From contig CACHDC010000010.1 in NCBI GenBank assembly GCA_902578445.1, positions 1 to 40,305 on the forward strand: a stretch of 40,305 bases of DNA. Direction: 5' to 3'. The stretch is from an uncultured Synechococcaceae cyanobacterium (GTDB taxonomy: Bacteria > Cyanobacteriota > Cyanobacteriia > PCC-6307 > Cyanobiaceae). The translations under genes and the position numbers were made by a program. The notes below the pieces were generated by a model. It worked only from the letters and a program-made list of their open reading frames with translations, had not been told where the DNA came from and did no database searches. Positions 7,526 to 16,784 of this stretch are shown piece after piece; positions within the stretch are counted from its first letter, which is position 1; each line of letters begins with the position of its first letter.

Positions 7526-8527
7526 ATGATTAAAAATAAAAATATTTTAATTACTGGAGGTAATTCAGGTATTGGGCTTTTCGCTATAATTAATTTACTA
7601 AAAACGAAAAATAATTTATACGTTGTAATAAAATCTGAATTAAGAAAGAATGAATTTCTTAAAACAATTCAGAAACATTTTGATAAAAATTACCTCAGTA
7701 AATATTTAAATATTATTGAAAATTGTGATCTTTCAAATCTTGAGAATATTAAAAAAATCAAGGATTACTTTATTAGTAAAAATATTTTCTTAGAAGTTCT
7801 TGTTTTAAATGCAGGATTGCAATATACGGGTTCTTTTTACCCTAAAGTATCAAAACAAGGAGTAGAACTAACCTTTGCAGTTAATCATCTTGCACATTTT
7901 TACTTAGTTAACATCTTAAAAGATTTAGTTCGAGATAATGAAGAATCTAGAATCATTATTACATCATCAGATGTACACGATCCCAATAGCTCAGGTGGAA
8001 ATATAGGAAGGAAAGCAGGGCTTAATAATCTAGTTGATTTTAGAAAAAAAGTTACTGGTCAATTTTTAAATTTTAATGCTGATGAATCTTATAAAAATAG
8101 TAAGTTATGTAATATTTTGTTTGCTAAAGAACTTGCAAAAAAATTAAAATTATCATCTAGTAAAATTTCTGTAATTACTTGGGCCCCCGGTCTCGTAATA
8201 CCAAATGATGATTCAGGTTTTTTTAGATATAGTAAACGTTTTAATCTCTTTGGATATTTGATATTTTCTAAAATTGCAAAAAATATTTTAGGAATTTCTG
8301 AAAGTACAGAAAATGCTGGTAAGCTACTTTCTGAGATTGTTTTTGATTCGAATTTTAATAATATTGGTTGCGTTCATTTAAGTAATAAACTTATATCTTT
8401 TAAAAAACATAAATTAGTTGAAAGTAAGGTTAGTGATGAGGCAAATAATTCTGATTTGGCTTCAAAACTCTGGATCTTAAGTGAAGAGATTTGTGGATCA
8501 TTTGGCTTTACTACTTTCAATATTTAG
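7526..8527 (+). CDS. Light-dependent protochlorophyllide reductase-like SDR
   Basis: 333 residues, the length of LPOR enzymes. TGGNSGIG at residues 10-17 binds the nucleotide, NAG at 95-97 is the structural motif, NHLAHFYL near 120 matches the LPOR NHLGHF box, and YKNSKLCN at 189-196 carries Tyr, Lys and the following Cys as in LPOR (YKDSK-CN). The sequence is otherwise diverged and Lys/Asn-rich, so it looks like a paralogue rather than the main chlorophyll enzyme. It might act on another pigment or lipid. ATG at 7526 follows an A/T-rich leader with no Shine-Dalgarno. The last 30 bp overlap the convergent MscS gene. Confidence 0.75.
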   Translation: MIKNKNILITGGNSGIGLFAIINLLKTKNNLYVVIKSELRKNEFLKTIQKHFDKNYLSKYLNIIENCDLSNLENIKKIKDYFISKNIFLEVLVLNAGLQYTGSFYPKVSKQGVELTFAVNHLAHFYLVNILKDLVRDNEESRIIITSSDVHDPNSSGGNIGRKAGLNNLVDFRKKVTGQFLNFNADESYKNSKLCNILFAKELAKKLKLSSSKISVITWAPGLVIPNDDSGFFRYSKRFNLFGYLIFSKIAKNILGISESTENAGKLLSEIVFDSNFNNIGCVHLSNKLISFKKHKLVESKVSDEANNSDLASKLWILSEEICGSFGFTTFNI

Positions 8528-9529
8528 GGTTTGTGTTGGGAATGCAAACTCTATATTATTAACCGCAAATTCCTCAATAATTTTTAAATTAATAGATTGT
8601 TGAGCTTCCATTGCAGCGAGATAATTATTTGTTGGGATGTAATAAACAAGTTCGAAATTAAGACTGAAGTCGCCAAAATCTGTGAAATGACATCTATCAA
8701 AAGATGCATCTTTTGTCTCTTCAACTATTTTCTTTATTATTATTGGAATCAATTTCATAATTTTTGGAGAGGTTTCATAAACAACTCCTAATTTATGCAC
8801 TAACCTTCTTTTTTCCATTTGTGCGTAATTTGAAATTATTCCATTTGTAAGAGCGCTATTACTCATTACTATTACTTCTCCATTGATACTTCTTATCCTT
8901 GAGGATCTTACTCCGACCCTCTCAACCATTCCCAGGACACCATCAGATTTTATAAACTCACCTTTTTGAAAAGGTTTATCAAGCAAAATTGTTATGTATT
9001 CAAAAAACTCCTGAACTGGATCTTTCAAAGCTAATCCTGCTCCAATACCTCCTGCACTGAGTAAAGCCCAAATAGCAGTCATTTGAACACCTATATTTTG
9101 TAAGAAAAATATTGAACCAATAGTCCATGTTAATGCTTTTATTAAAGGAGTAAGTGAAGATATCATAGAACTTATTGAGGAATCATTAATTTTCGATGTC
9201 GATTCTGTCAAAGATCTGATTAAAACTTTGTTGAGAGCTTTTATAATAATTATCAATATAAATAATTTCAGAATATTCAATAAGACAGATATAAAAGTTA
9301 TTTCATCAGCAAAAAAATAGTCAATTGAAAAATAAAATGAGAGGAGAAAACCAATAGGTTTAATAATTCCAGAGATGACCTCAAAAATAAAATCGTCAAA
9401 ATTTGTTTTTGTACGTTTGGAGATCTTTTTGAAGAATATTTTTGAAAGTTTAGAAATTATTATCGACAATAAAATTCCAATAAAAAAAATAGATATTGCC
9501 AGCAGGAAGTTTTCAGTAACTAATTTCAT
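8498..9529 (-). CDS. MscS-family small-conductance mechanosensitive channel
   Basis: About 343 residues from the ATG at 9527-9529. A TTG two codons upstream (9533-9535) has an AAGG five bases before it and is an alternative start. Four hydrophobic segments precede the pore helix: ALLSAGGIGAGLALKDPVQ is the Gly/Ala-rich TM3 of MscS. It is followed by the beta domain (GEFIKSDGVLGMVERVGVRS, then NGEVIVMSNSAL), the diagnostic MscS signature, and an alpha/beta cytoplasmic cage. It acts as a turgor-release valve in the plasma membrane. The 3' end overlaps the convergent SDR gene by 30 bp. Confidence 0.93.
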   Translation of the reverse strand: MKLVTENFLLAISIFFIGILLSIIISKLSKIFFKKISKRTKTNFDDFIFEVISGIIKPIGFLLSFYFSIDYFFADEITFISVLLNILKLFILIIIIKALNKVLIRSLTESTSKINDSSISSMISSLTPLIKALTWTIGSIFFLQNIGVQMTAIWALLSAGGIGAGLALKDPVQEFFEYITILLDKPFQKGEFIKSDGVLGMVERVGVRSSRIRSINGEVIVMSNSALTNGIISNYAQMEKRRLVHKLGVVYETSPKIMKLIPIIIKKIVEETKDASFDRCHFTDFGDFSLNFELVYYIPTNNYLAAMEAQQSINLKIIEEFAVNNIEFAFPTQTLNIESSKAK

Positions 9530-9607
9530 ATTCAAATAAACCTTAAAAATTTATCTTTAATAAAATTTTAAATTATCTCTAGAGAACAAACCAGTCTTGA
9601 TTTTTCT

Positions 9608-10177
9608 TTATCTAATTATTATATTTCTAATTTCTTTAAATTCTTTTCTATCCGCAGTTTTGCATAATTCAAAAATTATTGATTCAGTTGTCGTTAAGAT
9701 TGCTCCCTTCTGAATCATTCTCTGTAATGCTATTTCATGATCTACAATATTCCTGCTGCTCATAGCATCTGATACGAGAATAACTTCAAATCCTTTTTGT
9801 AAACAATCTAAGACTGTTTGTTGAATACAAATATGCGTTTCGATACCACAAACTATCAAATTTGTAATTTTCTTATTTTTAAGTTCTTTTAAAAATTCTT
9901 GTATGTTAGCTAAGCTAAATTCCATTTTTTCAAATTTTCTAAATTCTGCTTTGGGTGATAATTCAGGTATCGTTACTCCCAATTTAAGTGGGTTCTGTTC
10001 AGATATAAATATGTTTTCTTCTAAAATTTGGTAAGCATTTATTAGCTTTTTAATGTTTTTGATTATTGAATCCTTATTAAAAATTGGTCTTATTATTTTT
10101 TCCTGAACATCAATAATTATCAAGGCGTTTACATTCGATGATAATTTATCAGAAGAGATTTCTTGATCATTCATCAT
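9608..10177 (-). CDS. Isochorismatase-like cysteine hydrolase
   Basis: 189 residues. The family triad is visible: D23 in LIIIDVQEK, K84 in FEKMEFS and C117 in CGIETHICIQQT, where the preceding cis-peptide Glu-Thr and the C nucleophile match isochorismatase-like hydrolases. ILVSDAMSSRN near 137 completes the core. These enzymes hydrolyse amides or related bonds (nicotinamidases, ureidoacrylate hydrolases and others). The substrate cannot be deduced, and there are no siderophore genes nearby to support true isochorismate. It is divergent from fur with a 116-bp gap. Confidence 0.9.
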   Translation of the reverse strand: MMNDQEISSDKLSSNVNALIIIDVQEKIIRPIFNKDSIIKNIKKLINAYQILEENIFISEQNPLKLGVTIPELSPKAEFRKFEKMEFSLANIQEFLKELKNKKITNLIVCGIETHICIQQTVLDCLQKGFEVILVSDAMSSRNIVDHEIALQRMIQKGAILTTTESIIFELCKTADRKEFKEIRNIIIR

Positions 10178-10264
10178 TTACATATAAAGATACATTTAAC
10201 ATAATATTTTGAAGAACTTTAGTAAACATTTTAAATCAATAAGTTGTTTTACTCTCATCTAGAG

Positions 10265-10280
10265 TTATTATTGAGAATAG
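10265..10280. promoter_or_regulatory. Fur-box-like sequence upstream of fur
   Basis: TTATTATTGAGAATAG lies 13 nt before the TTG start of the Fur-family gene. The ATTGAGAAT portion matches one half of the cyanobacterial iron box (such as the one before isiA), and the TTATTA portion is a poorer second half. This is consistent with autoregulation. It is a pattern call only. Confidence 0.35.
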
Positions 10281-10293
10281 CCATGGGTTAATT

Positions 10294-10746
10294 TTGTCAT
10301 TATCCTCTCAATACAAAGTCATCACATCTCCTCTTGGTGACGGATTACATAAAGATGGGAAGAGATTAACTCCTCAGAGGTTAAAGGTTCTTAATTTATT
10401 TGAAAATATTGGCTCTGGAAAGCATCTTAGTGCTGAAGAGGTTCATGAAAAGTTAGTTAAAACAAGCTCCAAAGTTTCACTAGCAACAATTTATAGAACC
10501 TTAAGACTTTTAGTACAAATGGGTTTGCTTCATGAATTAGAACTCAGTGAGGGTGGGCACAGATATGAATTGCTTAGTAACGACACACCTGATCATCATC
10601 ATTTAATTTGCATTAGGTGCGGAAGAACAGAAGAATTCGAAAATGACGAGGTTTTAGAGGCAGGCAAAGTTGCAGCAAAAGTTAATGGTTTTAAACTAAT
10701 TGAATCCTCTTTAAATGTAAGAGCTATTTGTCCTAATTGCATTTAG
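10294..10746 (+). CDS. fur: Fur-family metal-dependent transcription regulator
   Basis: 150 residues. The N-terminal winged helix spans about 20-90: RLTPQRLKVLNLF, then SAEEVHEKL and SLATIYRTLRLLVQMGLL, the recognition region of Fur proteins. GGHRYEL and DHHHLICIRCG form the metal-sensing hinge. C106/C109 and C146/C149 make two CxxC pairs for the structural zinc. It may be Fur (iron) or Zur (zinc); cyanobacterial Fur, Zur and PerR are hard to separate by eye, so the symbol is provisional. The start is TTG because no in-frame ATG precedes the winged helix. A Fur-box-like site lies just upstream. Confidence 0.88.
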   Translation: MSLSSQYKVITSPLGDGLHKDGKRLTPQRLKVLNLFENIGSGKHLSAEEVHEKLVKTSSKVSLATIYRTLRLLVQMGLLHELELSEGGHRYELLSNDTPDHHHLICIRCGRTEEFENDEVLEAGKVAAKVNGFKLIESSLNVRAICPNCI

Positions 10747-10752
10747 CAGGTT

Positions 10753-11685
10753 TTAACTTAAAGTCCCTCCACAACTTGACCCTGCACCTGCAGTGCAAGC
10801 AAAACAATGTTCTTTTACAGCTACCCTGTAGTCAAAAGTAAATGATTCATCCAATAGATCAGAAAGTGTCTTTGGTCCTTTATTCTCTCGGAAATTTATC
10901 TGTTGGTTAAAGTCACAATCATAAATTTCTCCTAGCCAATTTACACTAATTGTCTTTTTACACATAAGATTTTCTAAATTTTTTTCATTAAAATTTTCTT
11001 TTAGTAATTTGTAGTAAGTATTTAGTTTCCCTTCTCTTCTAAGAGATTCTTCATATCTATTTATTGGCATATTAGTTATTGTGTATAAATTATTAAAAAC
11101 GATATTGTATTTTTCGAATAGGATTTTTTTATATTCCTTCTCCAATATTTCCTGAGAAGGAGGAAGAATTGGGCTTACAGGATTGTAAACAAGATTCAAT
11201 TGTAATCCATTTTCTTTCTTCCCATAGCCTAAATTATTAAGAATTTTAATGGCATTAATACTTTTTTTAAAAACGCCAAAACCCCTTTGAAAATCAACAT
11301 TATTTTTTTCATAACATGGAAGCGAAGCAGTAACTATCACTTTATTTTTTGCAAGAAATTGAGGAAGATCTTCATAACCTTCTTCAAAAAAAATTGTCAA
11401 ATTGCACCTATCAATAATTTCAACTTGTTTTGTGCTCAAGCTGGTTATTAGGTTTTTAAATTCTGGGTGGAGTTCTGGCGCACCACCTGTAATATCTAAA
11501 GTCTTGATTTTGTATTTTTCAATTATCTTTGGAATAAGAGATATCATTTCATTGGACATCTTTTCAGTCCTTAGGGGACTCGAATTGACATGACAATGCT
11601 TACAAGCCTGATTGCATTTATAACCTATATTAATTTGCAATGTTTCTATAGGTTCTTTATATATTGAAGGGAATTTTTCTTTCAT
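10753..11685 (-). CDS. arsS: Arsenosugar biosynthesis-type radical SAM protein ArsS
   Basis: 310 residues. The radical SAM cluster motif is CNQACKHCH, with C24, C28 and C31 ligating the 4Fe-4S cluster. TLDITGGAPELHP is the SAM-binding GGE-like region. The C-terminal region carries NWLGEIYDCDFNQ and ends CFACTAGAGSSCGGTL (C294, C297, C305), the auxiliary-cluster layout of ArsS/DUF3641 proteins. ArsS attaches the 5'-deoxyadenosyl group of SAM to dimethylarsinous species on the way to oxo-arsenosugars. No arsM methyltransferase or arsenic regulator is next to it, so arsenic as the true substrate is inferred from family. It ends 7 bp from the convergent fur gene. Confidence 0.85.
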   Translation of the reverse strand: MKEKFPSIYKEPIETLQINIGYKCNQACKHCHVNSSPLRTEKMSNEMISLIPKIIEKYKIKTLDITGGAPELHPEFKNLITSLSTKQVEIIDRCNLTIFFEEGYEDLPQFLAKNKVIVTASLPCYEKNNVDFQRGFGVFKKSINAIKILNNLGYGKKENGLQLNLVYNPVSPILPPSQEILEKEYKKILFEKYNIVFNNLYTITNMPINRYEESLRREGKLNTYYKLLKENFNEKNLENLMCKKTISVNWLGEIYDCDFNQQINFRENKGPKTLSDLLDESFTFDYRVAVKEHCFACTAGAGSSCGGTLS

Positions 11686-11726
11686 GAATCTATTATTTAT
11701 AAATTGTCATTCGATAAAAAAAAAAG

Positions 11727-12947
11727 TCAACTATTTTTTTTAAAGTTTGATCTCTCATTAGCAAGTTCAATAAACCAACTTATATATTCTTTGGGACCAT
11801 TTTTAAAAACTATGTCAAAATTTAAGTTGTCATGAATATCACTGATCCCTATTAAACCAGTTTTTTTTGTAGAGGGTCTTTCAACTTCACCAGAACTACT
11901 ATCTACAAAAATTATTTTATTCTTAATCCCAAATTCATTACCTAATATTTGTATAAATTCTAGAAAAGACCTGTCACTTCCTCCTCTTGAATAACTTTTT
12001 TCATCATTATTTTTTTTTGATGTGACTGTGTCACCAACTCCTACAATCAAAGGCATATTTTCTTTTTGAATAGTTCTTTTGCATAAATCAATTTTTTCCT
12101 TAACAGAACTTGGAGAGTTTCTAAAATTAAAATTTCTTCCAAAAGGAGCTTTACCAGTTTTATCTGTAATAAATTTATTTAAAAGAAATAAAACTCCAGA
12201 ATCTTTAACTGCTCCTTTAATAAGTAATTGTATGTCTGTTGATCCGATATCATCTTGAGAAGAAAGTTTAATTGTTTCTATACCATTTTTATTACCTAAA
12301 TTTGGTGAAATATGAAGGAAAAATGAGTTTTTGAGGCCTTCGGATTCAGCTTTTAAAATGATTTCATTCATCATTTTTTCAAAACTAATTTGAATAAGCT
12401 TTCTTTTATCAGAATCTTTATGAACTAAATCAAATAGACTATTAAAATTAATCGTTGGCGAGAAACGTGTTTCACATATTGATTTTACTGCGTGAAAATT
12501 GATATCTTCTTGGCTAAGTTCAGGAAAAATATTCTTAACTATAAAATTAAACTTTGGTCTTATTAGACTTGGTACTTTAGATAAAAAATTTAGTTCTTGT
12601 TCTGAGACTCCTTCAAAACTTATTTCACCATTGCTGTCTTGATACTCAACTCCACAGGCGGCTAAACCTCTCAGATATAGTTCTTTGTTTTTAGGCTCAG
12701 TAGTGCTTCCTAAACTCCGTTCTATTATTCTATTAACCCCTCTTGGACCTTCATGTTCCCCGCAAGTTAATACAAAGAATTCCTCTGCAAATTCTTTTAC
12801 TGCATAGATATATTTTGATTCTAGTTCTCTAGTCATTGGATCTTTAACTAAAGGGATACAAACTCCGTCAATGTCTTGAATAATTAAGATATTTTTAGAA
12901 GAAATTAATTGTTTTTGTGTATTTAAATTAATTGCCATATATTCCAT
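11727..12947 (-). CDS. stpA: Glucosylglycerol-3-phosphate phosphatase (salt-tolerance phosphatase StpA/GgpP)
   Basis: 406 residues and similar along its length to cyanobacterial StpA. HAD motif I is IQDIDGVC, with D25 and D27. Downstream come FVLTCGEHEGPRGVNRIIE, LYLRGLAACGVEYQD and the HAD motif IV region LIVGVGDTVTSKK with RGGSDRSFLEFIQ. The enzyme dephosphorylates glucosylglycerol phosphate to the compatible solute glucosylglycerol. No ggpS synthase is in the window, and high-light Prochlorococcus is generally thought to lack it, so the present substrate is uncertain. ATG at 12947 gives MEYMAIN; the internal ATG three codons later is equally possible. It is divergent from a GpsA-like gene. 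Confidence 0.88.
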   Translation of the reverse strand: MEYMAINLNTQKQLISSKNILIIQDIDGVCIPLVKDPMTRELESKYIYAVKEFAEEFFVLTCGEHEGPRGVNRIIERSLGSTTEPKNKELYLRGLAACGVEYQDSNGEISFEGVSEQELNFLSKVPSLIRPKFNFIVKNIFPELSQEDINFHAVKSICETRFSPTINFNSLFDLVHKDSDKRKLIQISFEKMMNEIILKAESEGLKNSFFLHISPNLGNKNGIETIKLSSQDDIGSTDIQLLIKGAVKDSGVLFLLNKFITDKTGKAPFGRNFNFRNSPSSVKEKIDLCKRTIQKENMPLIVGVGDTVTSKKNNDEKSYSRGGSDRSFLEFIQILGNEFGIKNKIIFVDSSSGEVERPSTKKTGLIGISDIHDNLNFDIVFKNGPKEYISWFIELANERSNFKKNS

Positions 12948-13110
12948 ATTTATAATTATTTTTTTTCTTTTAATTTCACCTTTCTCAGAAATTATAAATT
13001 AAAAAACTCAATATTTTCAATAAATAATTTGCTATGGTCAAAAATTGCTTTAATGTAGAAAAATGTTGGTATGTGCAAGAAATTAAAAAAATTATCAAGA
13101 GTTTCCAAAA

Positions 13111-14619
13111 ATGAAGAATAATTTCGTAGAAAACATCAAAGATGAAAAATATTTTTATTCATTAATTAAAGATATAGAGAGTAGCAAAGTTGGATTTTAC
13201 AGTGTTGGTTTATATCCTGCATCACTAGCATACAACTGTGCTATGCATGGAAAATCAAATAATATTCTCTTGGCTCCTAGGGGAGATAGAGATTTGTTAG
13301 GTGCTTTCTCGAATGATGTTATTTCTGATATGGATAACAAGATTATTGAAAAGATTAAGAGAATGGGAAATTATTCTTTAGAGGGAAAAATAAAGTCTTT
13401 TGATCTAAAAGATCTTCTCTTGAAATGTGAAATAGTTATTCTTGCTTCAAATAGTAATCACATACAAGATGATGTTAAAAATGCTTTAGAACTAAGAAAA
13501 AATTTAAAAAGAGAAAATGTAGTTCTTGGCTGTCTAGTAGGTTCTTTTTGTATTGATAATAAAAATAAAAACCCTTTTATTCTTTGCAAAAAATATCCAA
13601 ATTTAGCTTTTTTTACGGGATTTCATCGTCACGGAGCCTTACGAAATCCTAATGATAGTTTTACTGCAAATTTCTGCCATCCTGATGCGCTAACAGCATT
13701 AATAGGAGCACGCATTTTGAATCAATTATCACCGAAAATTCAAGTTTCTCCTGGAGTTCACAATATTGAATGTCAATATATAAAATCTATAAAAAATATT
13801 TCATCAATATTTGCAGGTTTTGTAAATAACTTTCATTCCGATAAGCCAGGAATGCTGCCTACCATTAATACGATTTTGTTAACTCAATGTTTAGATCAGG
13901 CCGCATCAGTATCAATAAAAGTTAGAAAAGAAAATAAATTAGAGAATAAATACCTTTCATTAAAAGAACTTGGTTATGGTGAAGAAATAATTAGTGCAAG
14001 GGAAATAATTAATGATAAATTTTTTGAAAAAGGAGATTATACTTTTTCTCAATTAAATGCTGTAAAGGCTGATGTTTTAGGGAGTATGACTCTACCAACT
14101 GAAGGAAAACCAACACGGAATTTTCAAGCAGGACAAGTTTTATCAGATATGCTTTTGCAACTCAACAGATGTCCAAAAGATGTCTCAGAATTTGTAAATT
14201 GGTGTAATAAATACTCTCTCAGTCAAGGAGGTTTAGAAGGTCTAAAATCTTTAAAATTTTGGCCAGACATTTATAAAGAATTTAAAATTAAAAATAACAA
14301 TTGTTCAATGATTAATCTGATTTATTTATGCTTTAATGCTAATTCAGAAGAAAAAAAAGAAATTTATAATGTTTTAATTAGTTCAGAAGAAATCACTAAT
14401 TTTTGCCAAGAATCTGTGAAATCTGAATTATCTTTCGAACTAAATGAAAAATTAAAAGGAGATTATCTTTTTGATGATGTTGAAAACTTTTACAAGAAAT
14501 TATTTTTTGACAAAGAGCAAAACGCCCTTAAAACAAATAAATATAGTAATCAAATTTCTAAAACAAATCAAAGTTATATTAATGTATTGAAAATTATTAA
14601 TAAATATTTTAATAATTGA
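13111..14619 (+). CDS. Divergent GpsA-like dehydrogenase-fold protein
   Basis: 502 residues. The N-terminal 150 resemble the Rossmann domain of NAD-dependent glycerol-3-phosphate dehydrogenase: KVGFYSVGLYPASLAYNCA sits where GxGxxGxxLA should be, and LKCEIVILASNSNHIQDDV is the strand-helix after it. The glycine-rich loop is degenerate, so NAD binding is doubtful. The middle (IKNISSIFAGFVNNF, then PTINTILLTQCLDQA) is like the helical substrate domain of GpsA. The last 150 residues match nothing recognised. Divergent pairing with stpA, whose substrate is built on glycerol-3-phosphate, supports a link to that solute pathway. Start ATG at 13111; the intergenic gap is 163 bp. Confidence 0.6.
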   Translation: MKNNFVENIKDEKYFYSLIKDIESSKVGFYSVGLYPASLAYNCAMHGKSNNILLAPRGDRDLLGAFSNDVISDMDNKIIEKIKRMGNYSLEGKIKSFDLKDLLLKCEIVILASNSNHIQDDVKNALELRKNLKRENVVLGCLVGSFCIDNKNKNPFILCKKYPNLAFFTGFHRHGALRNPNDSFTANFCHPDALTALIGARILNQLSPKIQVSPGVHNIECQYIKSIKNISSIFAGFVNNFHSDKPGMLPTINTILLTQCLDQAASVSIKVRKENKLENKYLSLKELGYGEEIISAREIINDKFFEKGDYTFSQLNAVKADVLGSMTLPTEGKPTRNFQAGQVLSDMLLQLNRCPKDVSEFVNWCNKYSLSQGGLEGLKSLKFWPDIYKEFKIKNNNCSMINLIYLCFNANSEEKKEIYNVLISSEEITNFCQESVKSELSFELNEKLKGDYLFDDVENFYKKLFFDKEQNALKTNKYSNQISKTNQSYINVLKIINKYFNN

Positions 14620-14669
14620 TTATTTTTCTAATTTGCTAGAAAGCAAAGTTCTTAATTTATTTACTAATC

Positions 14670-15371
14670 TTGATTGCAGGGTTAGAATTATTGTGGTTTA
14701 AAAGGTTTTTTTTGAAAAAGGAATTAACTCATCGTTCTCATGAACTTAAAGCTCTTGGCTGGAATCAAGAAGACTTAACAAGATACGAAGATTTATGGGA
14801 CTACAGTCAAAGATGGGGATTAATAAATTTAGAAAGAGAAGACAGGCAGTTTTTAAAGAAGGCAGAAAAGTTACTCCCAAAGATCCAAAATAAAAAGATA
14901 TCCGTTAAAAAAACTATTGAAGAAAAATCTTATTATCTATGGTTAAATTTTTACCTCGATGAAATTAATATTTTTAGTAGTTCTAATCTTCCAAAAAATA
15001 AATATGGTGTTTGGACACTCTTAATTGAAGAGGAAATAAAACTTCTTAAGGAATTACAACCAGTGATGGGTCTTCCAGATACTTTAAAAGCTAAGAATCT
15101 ATTCGAAAATAGAAAAGAGCTTATAAATAAAGCTTTTAGCGAATTTGATGCAAAGAATAATGATAAATGTTTTAATTTTGATGAGGTTCTTAACAACTCT
15201 GAAAAAGATGTTGGTAAGAATTGGAAGTCAATTACTGAAAAAGATGCTGAGGCTAATAAAACTTTTCCAATAATTGATTCTGCAAATATTGAGAAACTCA
15301 GATCTGTGATAAAAGAAGACTTGAGTTCATATATGAAAGATAATTACCCCTCATTAAAAAAGGATTTATAA
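14670..15371 (+). CDS. Hypothetical soluble protein, about 233 aa
   Basis: No family recognised. The protein is highly charged, Lys/Glu/Asn-rich and probably all helical, with an N-terminal basic segment (LLWFKRFFLKKELTHRS), a conserved-looking LKALGWNQEDLTRYEDLWDY region and a central LWLNFYLDEINIF stretch. No signal peptide or membrane span is clear. The start is uncertain: TTG at 14670 is the longest choice and a TTG at 14691 is possible. It begins 50 bp after the GpsA-like gene on the same strand, so cotranscription is likely. Confidence 0.7.
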   Translation: MIAGLELLWFKRFFLKKELTHRSHELKALGWNQEDLTRYEDLWDYSQRWGLINLEREDRQFLKKAEKLLPKIQNKKISVKKTIEEKSYYLWLNFYLDEINIFSSSNLPKNKYGVWTLLIEEEIKLLKELQPVMGLPDTLKAKNLFENRKELINKAFSEFDAKNNDKCFNFDEVLNNSEKDVGKNWKSITEKDAEANKTFPIIDSANIEKLRSVIKEDLSSYMKDNYPSLKKDL

Positions 15372-15427
15372 ATATTTATCTTTTTTTTGTTTTTTTTTGG
15401 GACTTTTTTAAGTTAAATAGATAATAG

Positions 15428-16770
<1,343 letters not shown>

Positions 16771-16771
<1 letters not shown>

Positions 16772-16780
16772 GAAAGGAGA
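16771..16780 (+). promoter_or_regulatory. Strong ribosome binding site of metA
   Basis: GGAAAGGAGA overlaps the last base of the metY stop and ends 4 nt before the metA TTG. Most genes in this window have no recognisable Shine-Dalgarno, so this one probably compensates for the weak TTG start and for translation after metY. Confidence 0.6.
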
Positions 16781-16784
16781 TTTA

